10,272 nt of DNA from an uncultured Clostridia bacterium (GTDB taxonomy: Bacteria > Bacillota > Clostridia > Christensenellales > Borkfalkiaceae). This document shows positions 5,461 through 10,272 of this stretch, one piece after another. Location of the stretch: positions 1 through 10,272 of the forward strand of contig CAKQKN010000138.1 of NCBI GenBank assembly GCA_934249215.1, given 5' to 3'. The notes under the pieces were generated by a model. It did no database searches, was not told where the DNA came from, and saw only the letters and a list, made by a program, of their open reading frames with translations. A program made the position numbers and the translations under genes. How positions within the stretch are numbered: the stretch's first letter is position 1; each line of letters opens with the position of its first letter.

Positions 5461-5500
5461 AAGGAGCTTCTTACTCGCACTAAGAAGCTTCTTTCTTTTA
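5461..5500 (+). terminator. Hairpin 2 in the gap, possible second terminator
   Basis: AAGGAGCTTCTTA (5461-5473) pairs with TAAGAAGCTTCTT (5481-5493) over 13 positions with one wobble and a seven-base loop, followed by TCTTTTA. It starts three bases after the T-run of the first hairpin, so the two stand in tandem. It could be a back-up terminator or part of a structured leader. Confidence 0.55.
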
Positions 5501-5665
5501 TGCCGATTTTTTGCTTGTCGGCGGTCGGTCGGATCATAGGACGGCTCGTTTTGCCGTCGGCGGCTCGGTCTACGAGTTACGAGCGTGGCTCCTCGGTTTA
5601 CGGGTGGCGCGGCTCGGATCGATCTCCGGTGCAAAACGAAAAATCGTGAAAACGCGGGGTGAGTT

Positions 5666-6352
5666 ATGGACGACGAAATATATCGGATAACCGAAGACCT
5701 TATGATAGGCGATCTGAAAATCGTGCAGGACAAGCGGCTTTACCGTTTTACTTCCGACAGCATCGTTTTGTCGCGGTTTGCCGACTGCTTAAAAAGCGAG
5801 GTCGTCGCCGATTTCTGCGCGGGGTCGGGGATCGTCGGACTGCATTACTACGGCTTGCATGCCGACCGCGTAAAGACCGTGGATCTTTTCGAACTTCAGC
5901 CCGAACTGTGCGAAATCGCGCGGAAAAGCATCGAAATAAACGGGCTTCAGGATAAGTTTTCACTGATCGAGGGCAGGCTTCAGGACGCGCCCGTTTCGCT
6001 TAACGGAAAATATACGCTCGTGCTGTGCAACCCGCCGTATAAAAAGAAAGACAGCGGGGAGCAGGGGCTTACCGAGCATCTTGCGATCTGTCGGCACGAG
6101 CGGGAAATCACGCTCGACGAAATCGTCGCGACCGCGGCGCGGCTTCTGCGTTTCGGCGGAAGATTATGTATTTGTCAGAAAATCGAGCGGTTCACCGATC
6201 TCGTCTGTTCGATGAGAGAGCGCGGAATCGAGCCGTGCGAAATATCGCTCGTGCGGACGAAAGCGGACAAACCGCCGTATCTCGTTCTCGTAGAGGGCGT
6301 CAAGGGCAAAAAACCGCAACTTAAAAACGTTGGGGAGGTAATAAACGGATAA
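5666..6352 (+). CDS. trmN6: tRNA1(Val) (adenine-37-N6)-methyltransferase, YabB/TrmN6 family
   Basis: A 228-residue SAM-dependent methyltransferase starting at ATG 5666 behind GGGGTGAG. The N-terminal signature is ERI-like (RITEDLMIGDLKIVQ, then RLYRFTSDSIVLSRFA), as in this family. The SAM-binding motif I is DFCAGSG (49-55), an acidic residue ends strand 2 (VDLFELQ, about 72-78), and the catalytic NPPY is at 122-125. The known family member in E. coli methylates N6 of A37 in tRNA1(Val). In Bacillota the gene usually sits beside rsmI, as here: its TAA overlaps the rsmI ATG by one base, so translation is probably coupled. The exact tRNA substrate in this organism is not shown by the sequence. 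Confidence 0.88.
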   Translation: MDDEIYRITEDLMIGDLKIVQDKRLYRFTSDSIVLSRFADCLKSEVVADFCAGSGIVGLHYYGLHADRVKTVDLFELQPELCEIARKSIEINGLQDKFSLIEGRLQDAPVSLNGKYTLVLCNPPYKKKDSGEQGLTEHLAICRHEREITLDEIVATAARLLRFGGRLCICQKIERFTDLVCSMRERGIEPCEISLVRTKADKPPYLVLVEGVKGKKPQLKNVGEVING

Positions 6353-7164
6353 TGCTGTATATCGTCGGAACGCCGATAGGCAATCTTAAGGATATTTCGT
6401 ATCGTGCGGTGGAAACGCTGAAATCTGTCGACGAGATCGCGTGCGAGGACACCCGCCACACGCTCGGGCTGTTGAACGCTTACGACATAAAAAAGCCGCT
6501 TTTCGCTTATCACAAGTTCAACGAGCGGTCTGCGAGCGAAAAAATCGTCGAAAAACTCAAAAGCGGCAAAAACATCGCGCTCGTAACCGACGCGGGCATG
6601 CCGCTCGTGTCCGATCCCGGGTGTCTGCTCGTAAAAGAACTGATTGAGAACGATCTGGAATTTACAGTCGTTCCGGGCGCGTCGGCATTTATCTGCGCGC
6701 TCATAATGTCCGGGCTTTTGGACTATCGGTTCGATTTCGTCGGCTTCTTGCCCGAAAAGAAAAGCGCGTGCAAGCGACTTCTCGAAAAATATGCCGAAGC
6801 CGATTGTCCGCTCGTCTTTTATTGCGCCCCGCACGACGCCGACGAAACGATCGCTCGGCTTTTCGAGGCGTTCGGAAACAGAAAAGCCGTCTGTGTAAGG
6901 GAGATCACAAAGACTTTCGAAGAGCGCGTCGAGTTCATGCTCGGCGACGGCTATAACGGCGAGAAAAAAGGCGAATTCGTTTTTATCGTGGAGGGCGCGG
7001 GCGAAGTCAAAAAAGATTGCGAAATGCCCGTTAACGAACATATAGCCCGATATATTGCGGCGGGATACAGTAAAAAAGACGCAATAAAAGCCGTTGCAAA
7101 GGACCGCGGCGTGAGCAAGAACGAGATTTATATGCAGACCGTTTCTCCGGACGAAGAGGAATGA
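6352..7164 (+). CDS. rsmI: 16S rRNA (cytidine-1402-2'-O)-methyltransferase RsmI
   Basis: A 270-residue protein of the tetrapyrrole-methylase-like RsmI family. It shows the family motifs VGTPIGNLKDIS (5-16), CEDTRHT (31-37), VTDAGMPLVSDPG (78-90) and VVPGASAF (106-113), and a C-terminal helical part (YSKKDAIKAVAKDRGVSKNE) typical of full-length members. RsmI uses SAM to 2'-O-methylate C1402 in the ribosomal P site, next to the RsmH N4 methylation. Start ATG 6352-6354 overlaps the previous stop (TAATG). The GGGGAGG at about 6331-6337 inside the upstream gene can serve as ribosome binding site. Confidence 0.95.
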   Translation: MLYIVGTPIGNLKDISYRAVETLKSVDEIACEDTRHTLGLLNAYDIKKPLFAYHKFNERSASEKIVEKLKSGKNIALVTDAGMPLVSDPGCLLVKELIENDLEFTVVPGASAFICALIMSGLLDYRFDFVGFLPEKKSACKRLLEKYAEADCPLVFYCAPHDADETIARLFEAFGNRKAVCVREITKTFEERVEFMLGDGYNGEKKGEFVFIVEGAGEVKKDCEMPVNEHIARYIAAGYSKKDAIKAVAKDRGVSKNEIYMQTVSPDEEE

Positions 7165-7190
7165 TTTTTATCGGAAAAAGGGAAACTTAA

Positions 7191-7769
7191 ATGGATAAAA
7201 TATTGATCGCAACGGGAAACAAAGGAAAACTTGCCGAGTTCAAAAGGCTTCTCGGCGACAGATTCGAAATCGTCGGTCTGCCGTACGGCGGCTATGCGGG
7301 CGACGTCGAAGAGAACGGCGCCACCTTCCACGAAAACGCGCTGATAAAGGCAAAGGACGCTTTTTTGCACACGGGGCTTCCGTCGCTTGCCGACGACAGC
7401 GGGCTGTGCGTAAACGCTTTGGACGGCCGTCCGGGAGTGTTCAGCGCGCGTTATCTCGGCAACATGCCGCAACACGAGAAAAATATGTCGCTTATCGCCG
7501 AACTTGACGGAAAGACAGACAGAAGCGCGAAATTCGTCTGCGAACTTGTTTTATACTCGGGCGAGGGCGAAGTTGCTCACGCCGTCGGCGAGGTCAAGGG
7601 CGAAATATTGTTTGAAGAGCGCGGAACGGGTGGCTTCGGCTACGATTCGATTTTCTTCTGTACGGAACTAAAAAAATCGTTCGGCGAAGCGACCGAGGAC
7701 GAAAAAAACGCCGTCAGCCACCGCGGCAGAGCTTGCGAAAATATGGCTGCACTTCTGAAAAATCCGTAA
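7191..7769 (+). CDS. rdgB: XTP/dITP (non-canonical purine NTP) pyrophosphatase, RdgB/HAM1 family
   Basis: A 192-residue protein with the family series: ATGNKGKLAEF (7-17) for nucleotide binding, ENGATFHENALIKAK (41-55), LADDSGL (66-72) with the catalytic Asp 69, GRPGVFSARY (79-88), GFGYDS (148-153; most members have GFGYDP) and SHRGRA (176-181). It hydrolyses dITP, XTP and similar deaminated purines to the monophosphate and so keeps them out of DNA and RNA. It follows rsmI by 26 bases with AAAAGGGAAA as ribosome binding site and is probably in the same operon. Length is normal. Confidence 0.94.
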   Translation: MDKILIATGNKGKLAEFKRLLGDRFEIVGLPYGGYAGDVEENGATFHENALIKAKDAFLHTGLPSLADDSGLCVNALDGRPGVFSARYLGNMPQHEKNMSLIAELDGKTDRSAKFVCELVLYSGEGEVAHAVGEVKGEILFEERGTGGFGYDSIFFCTELKKSFGEATEDEKNAVSHRGRACENMAALLKNP

Positions 7770-7803
7770 ACGTCGGCTTCTTGCTTGCACGGGAAAAGAT
7801 AAT

Positions 7804-8667
7804 ATGAAAAATTACGTTGTAACGAATGCATATCTGAACACGGAAGCATTCGTAAATCTCAAAAAATCACTGTCGGCGGCTTTTGAAAAAGCGGGAGAAA
7901 AAGCGATTTTTCTCGGTAACGACGAGGCATATTCTCTTTGCGAAAGAAAAGGCGGAAACAATCCGATTTTGTTTTTCGACAAGGATATTCCGCTGTGCCG
8001 TTTGCTTGAAAAACAGGGCTATAGGTCGATTAACTCGGCAAAAGTGATCGAAACTTGCGACGATAAAGTGAAAACTTTCGCTTGTCTTTGCGGCGATTTT
8101 CCGATGCCGAAAACCGTCCTTGCACCGTTTACTTACTCAAACGTCGGTTACACCGACTATAATTTTATCGCGCGCACGGAAGAAAAACTTTCTTACCCGA
8201 TCGTCGTTAAGGACGGTCAAGGCTCGTTCGGAAAGCAAGTCTTTCTTGCGAAAAACCGTGACGAACTCGTCGCTTCGCTAAAAAGTCTTGCCGGTCGTCC
8301 GATCGTTTTGCAGGAATATATCGCCGAAAGCGCGGGGCGGGATCTTCGTGTATACGTCGTCGGCGGAAAGGCGGTCGCTTGCGCCGAAAGAATAAACGAA
8401 AACGACTTCCGTTCCAACGTGCAGTCGGGCGGGCATATGAAGCCCGTCGATTTCAGCGACGAAAAACACGCCGATTACACCGCGCTTGCAGAGCGCGTTT
8501 CCGCATATATCGGCGCGGACTTTGCCGGCGTCGATCTGCTCTTTTCGAAACGCGGTCCGCTCGTCTGCGAAATAAATTCCAATGCCCATTTCTCGGCGTT
8601 GTCCGCGGCAACCGGCGTCGACGTCGCTTATGAAATAGTGAAGTATTACTTGTCTTTGAAATCTTGA
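7804..8667 (+). CDS. RimK-like ATP-grasp ligase
   Basis: A 287-residue ATP-grasp protein. The N-terminal 90 residues form the pre-ATP-grasp part (VVTNAYLNTEAF, PILFFDKDIPLCRLLEKQGY). SAKVIETCDDKVKTFACL (about 79-96) is the typical lead-in of RimK/LysX proteins. The nucleotide-binding loop is IVVKDGQGSFGKQVFL (about 133-148), the hinge is VLQEYIAES, RDLRVYVVGGKAVACAERI follows, and the Mg2+-binding end is FAGVDLLFSKRGPLVCEINS (about 239-258). Such enzymes join an amino acid, often glutamate, to an acceptor carboxyl or amine. The substrate here cannot be told. It lies 34 bases after rdgB, and a terminator follows. Start ATG 7804 has only a weak GGGAAAAG upstream. Confidence 0.85.
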   Translation: MKNYVVTNAYLNTEAFVNLKKSLSAAFEKAGEKAIFLGNDEAYSLCERKGGNNPILFFDKDIPLCRLLEKQGYRSINSAKVIETCDDKVKTFACLCGDFPMPKTVLAPFTYSNVGYTDYNFIARTEEKLSYPIVVKDGQGSFGKQVFLAKNRDELVASLKSLAGRPIVLQEYIAESAGRDLRVYVVGGKAVACAERINENDFRSNVQSGGHMKPVDFSDEKHADYTALAERVSAYIGADFAGVDLLFSKRGPLVCEINSNAHFSALSAATGVDVAYEIVKYYLSLKS

Positions 8668-8690
8668 TTTTCCGATTTTTTCAGCGTCTG

Positions 8691-8745
8691 ACACGACGAA
8701 CGTGAACGTTATTAAATAATGTTTGCGTCCGCCGTGTTTTTTTTT
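8691..8745 (+). terminator. Intrinsic terminator closing the methyltransferase-rdgB-ligase operon
   Basis: A long imperfect hairpin runs from ACACG (8691-8695) to CGTGT (8733-8737). Its inner stem is AACGTTA/TAATGTT (8705-8711 and 8717-8723) and there are A-C mismatches in the lower stem. It is followed by nine T (8737-8745) and a second T-run. It lies 23 bases past the ligase stop codon and separates that operon from spoIIR. Confidence 0.65.
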
Positions 8746-8824
8746 AGTTTTTTGCATTCTGTCACGAATATCGTTTGCTTTATCTGTCAATAATTATGAC
8801 GTAATTCGAAAAGGGGTGTTTTTT

Positions 8825-9370
8825 ATGAAAAAGCTTCGCATAATCTTTATTTGCTGTTGCATAATAGTTTTAGCGACATCGTCTTTCGGTTGCGGAAAGG
8901 AGCAGGAATACCTGCGCATTCACATCCGCGCGAATTCAGACAGCGTCGTCGATCAGAAAGTCAAGTATGAAATTCGTGACGAAATCGTCGATTTTTTAAC
9001 TCCGATCGTGAAAGATTGCCGAACGAAAGAAGCTGCAATCGAACTGATCGAGGAGAACGAACAAGCGATTAACCGACTTATAGACGGGTTTTTGGCTGAA
9101 AAAGGCTTTAATTACAAATGCAAAACCGTCATAAGAGAAGAAGAATTTCCGACGCGCGTTTACGAGGGAACGACATTGCCCGCGGGCGTTTACGAAGCGG
9201 TCATCGTCGAACTTGGAAAAGCCGAGGGGGCGAACTGGTGGTGCGTGGTTTATCCTCCGCTTTGTTTCTCGGGCGGAAAAGTCAAATATAAGTCCGTTCT
9301 GGGCGAACTGTTCGGCGATAGAATTCGCGCCGCAAAAACGATGCGGAGCGCCTTGTCGGCGAGCGATTAA
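8825..9370 (+). CDS. spoIIR: Stage II sporulation protein R (forespore signal for pro-sigma-E processing)
   Basis: Start ATG 8825 is chosen because GAAAAGGGGTG precedes it and it gives a proper export signal (KKLRIIFICCCIIVLATSS) with Cys 23 in a lipobox-like SFGC, followed by the family opening EYLRIHIRANSDS (27-39) and DQKVKYEIRDEIVDFL. The other hallmark is LPAGVYEAVIVELGKAEGAN followed by WWCVVYPPLCF. SpoIIR is made in the forespore under sigma-F, is exported to the intermembrane space and activates the SpoIIGA protease, which cleaves pro-sigma-E in the mother cell. The frame gives 181 residues, shorter than the roughly 220 of B. subtilis SpoIIR. A coding-like sequence continues in another frame after the stop (to 9455). 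I could not identify a sigma-F promoter with confidence. Confidence 0.93.
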   Translation: MKKLRIIFICCCIIVLATSSFGCGKEQEYLRIHIRANSDSVVDQKVKYEIRDEIVDFLTPIVKDCRTKEAAIELIEENEQAINRLIDGFLAEKGFNYKCKTVIREEEFPTRVYEGTTLPAGVYEAVIVELGKAEGANWWCVVYPPLCFSGGKVKYKSVLGELFGDRIRAAKTMRSALSASD

Positions 9371-9390
9371 CTCGGAGGCATTCCTCCGGG
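9371..9390 (+). other. Small perfect hairpin just after the spoIIR stop
   Basis: CTCGGAGG (9371-9378) pairs with CCTCCGGG (9383-9390), eight positions with one wobble and the tetraloop CATT, starting at the base after the spoIIR TAA. No T-tract follows, so it is not an intrinsic terminator. It could stabilise the spoIIR message, limit read-through into sleB, or be incidental coding sequence if the spoIIR frame really continues. Confidence 0.5.
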
Positions 9391-9479
9391 ATAAAGACGA
9401 ATTTAAAACCGTTTTCGGCGAGATCTCAAGGAAAGCGGTGTTAAAGATAACTTGAACGATTTTTATCAAAGGAGGAAAC

Positions 9480-10193
9480 ATGAAAAAAACGTTAAAGATA
9501 ACGGCAATCGCGCTTGTCGGCGCCGTGCTGATCGGCGTTTCGGGAATGGTCTATCACAAGGTCGAAACCGGATCGCCCGACGTCGTCGCGGTTGCTGTGA
9601 TTTCACAGGGCAGTCGCGGCGAAACCGTAAAGCTCATACAGCAAAAGCTCAAGCGCTGGGGATATTATAAAGGCTCTGTCGACGGCATATACGGCGCCGC
9701 CACGAAAGCGGCAGTCAAGTATTTTCAGTCTAAAAACGGACTGACCGCCGACGGAATAGTCGGACCTAAAACGCTTGCCGCTCTCGGAATTTCTTCGATT
9801 TCGGGCGGTTCGACTTCGCAAAGCGGCGGCACGTCATATTCCAATACCGACGTGAATCTTCTCGCAAGGCTCATTTACGGCGAGGCTCGCGGCGAAAGTT
9901 TTACGGGGCAGGTTGCAGTCGGTGCCGTCGTTATGAACAGAATCAAAAGCAGTTCTTTCCCGAACACGATTTCGGGCGTAATCTATCAGCCTTACGCATT
10001 CACTGCAGTTGCCGACGGACAGATCAATCTTTCGCCCGATGCGACCGCGATAAGAGCTGCAAAGCAAGCGATGAACGGTTACGATCCGACCTACGGCGCG
10101 CTTTACTACTACAAACCGAGTATCGCGACGAGTATCTGGATTTTCTCGAGAAAAACCACGATTACGATAGATAATCACGTATTTGCGAAGTAA
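9480..10193 (+). CDS. sleB: Spore cortex-lytic enzyme SleB
   Basis: A 237-residue exported protein with a perfect AAAGGAGG (9468-9475) four bases before ATG 9480. A signal peptide or membrane anchor (KKTLKITAIALVGAVLIGVS) is followed by a peptidoglycan-binding domain (about 42-104: GSRGETVKLIQQKLKRWGYY, VDGIYGAATKAAVKYFQ, GLTADGIVGPKTLAAL). A Ser/Gly-rich linker (105-122) follows, then the SleB catalytic domain (123-237). The likely catalytic glutamate is Glu 135 in RLIYGEARGE, and the domain also shows VAVGAVVMNRI and the C-terminal NHVFAK. SleB is a lytic transglycosylase that degrades cortex peptidoglycan containing muramic lactam during germination. Domain order is canonical. The gene lies 109 bases behind spoIIR; a forespore (sigma-G) promoter would be expected but I cannot point to one. 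Confidence 0.94.
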   Translation: MKKTLKITAIALVGAVLIGVSGMVYHKVETGSPDVVAVAVISQGSRGETVKLIQQKLKRWGYYKGSVDGIYGAATKAAVKYFQSKNGLTADGIVGPKTLAALGISSISGGSTSQSGGTSYSNTDVNLLARLIYGEARGESFTGQVAVGAVVMNRIKSSSFPNTISGVIYQPYAFTAVADGQINLSPDATAIRAAKQAMNGYDPTYGALYYYKPSIATSIWIFSRKTTITIDNHVFAK

Positions 10194-10204
10194 GGAGGAC
10201 GAAA

Positions 10205-10272
10205 ATGCAGGAAAAGAAATTCAATAACGCGATAGAAAAGACCGAAAATCTTGCGAAACCCGAGGCAAGCGA
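10205..10272 (+). CDS. 5' start of the gene after sleB, function not established
   Basis: ATG 10205 is preceded by AAGGAGG (10192-10198), and 22 codons are visible: MQEKKFNNAIEKTENLAKPE, then A and S. It starts 11 bases after the sleB stop, so it is in the same operon. In many spore formers the partner gene here is ypeB, which stabilises SleB. However, YpeB proteins usually begin with a membrane helix, and this N-terminus is entirely hydrophilic. It could be a YpeB variant with a cytosolic lead, or an unrelated protein. The visible part does not decide it. Confidence 0.6.
   Translation, partial: MQEKKFNNAIEKTENLAKPEAS

Larger units (their letters stand above)
5272..5665 (+). other. 394-base non-coding gap: strong promoter, tandem hairpins, GC-rich leader
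   Basis: No credible protein is encoded here; the 101-codon frame at 5344-5649 lacks a ribosome binding site and has an unnatural composition. The gap holds an inverted repeat TTTTGTC...GACAAAA (5283-5308), a perfect promoter, a short stem TGCGT/ACGCA (5372-5385 region) followed by TTTTT, two longer hairpins with T-rich tails, and a GC-rich stretch 5519-5660 with a small stem GACGGC (5540-5545)/GCCGTC (5553-5558). I looked for SRP RNA, 6S, T-box and tRNA signatures and found none. It is either a short RNA gene plus spacer, or a long attenuated leader for the methyltransferase operon. Confidence 0.6.

Noticed and set aside
5598..5640. GGGTGGCGCGG in the gap leader as a T-box antiterminator motif
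   Set aside because: The T-box core needs GGGTGGNACCGCG followed by a terminator helix. The ACC is absent, no terminator follows, and the downstream gene is not an amino-acid gene.
5344..5649. 101-codon frame in the gap after the kinase, starting just after the strong promoter
   Set aside because: No ribosome binding site, Cys/Arg/Ser-rich non-protein-like composition, and it spans both terminator-like hairpins.

Overview
The window looks like a chromosomal segment of a spore-forming Bacillota, probably an uncultured Clostridia lineage. The evidence is spoIIR and sleB on the same strand, a yabB-type methyltransferase next to rsmI, strong AAAGGAGG-type ribosome binding sites and consensus sigma-A promoters. 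Every gene I accept is on the + strand. There are two compositional halves: roughly 1-3300 is visibly AT-rich and repeat-laden, while roughly 3420-10272 is GC-richer, compact and free of such repeats.

Left half (1-3414): an accessory toxin/immunity scrap-heap of Rhs (YD-repeat) type. It holds a truncated gene end (3-167), an orphan fragment (236-457), a hydrophobic Rhs-like C-terminal toxin tip (460-852) followed 12 bases later by a two-TM protein with a PH-like tail (865-1473, likely immunity). Then come two paralogous 164-aa two-TM proteins (1597-2091 and 2706-3200), a soluble 116-aa unknown (2153-2503) and an Rhs-core fragment (3280-3414). Between the cargo genes lies a recurring spacer with three parts: the last codons of the 202-aa gene, a short Rhs-like leader, and a GC-rich hairpin. 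Four full or partial copies are seen. This layout fits an array of displaced Rhs C-terminal/immunity cassettes grown by duplication and recombination at the shared spacer. The functional assignments here are inferences from fold-level features and context.

Middle (3548-8667): housekeeping genes. A consensus promoter drives a TGS-domain nucleoside (uridine-type) kinase. After it comes a 394-base gap holding a perfect TTGACA-17-TATAAT promoter and two tandem hairpins with T-rich tails, which is a candidate small RNA or attenuated leader. Then follow a tRNA1(Val) A37 N6-methyltransferase, rsmI (one-base overlap), an rdgB/HAM1 house-cleaning pyrophosphatase and a RimK-like ATP-grasp ligase, read as one operon and closed by a terminator at 8691-8745.

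Right end (8825-10272): sporulation and germination. spoIIR (forespore signal that triggers sigma-E processing) is followed by sleB (cortex-lytic enzyme) and the first 22 codons of a further gene with a perfect ribosome binding site. spoIIR appears short, and a coding-like continuation in another frame follows its stop codon, so a frameshift should be checked.
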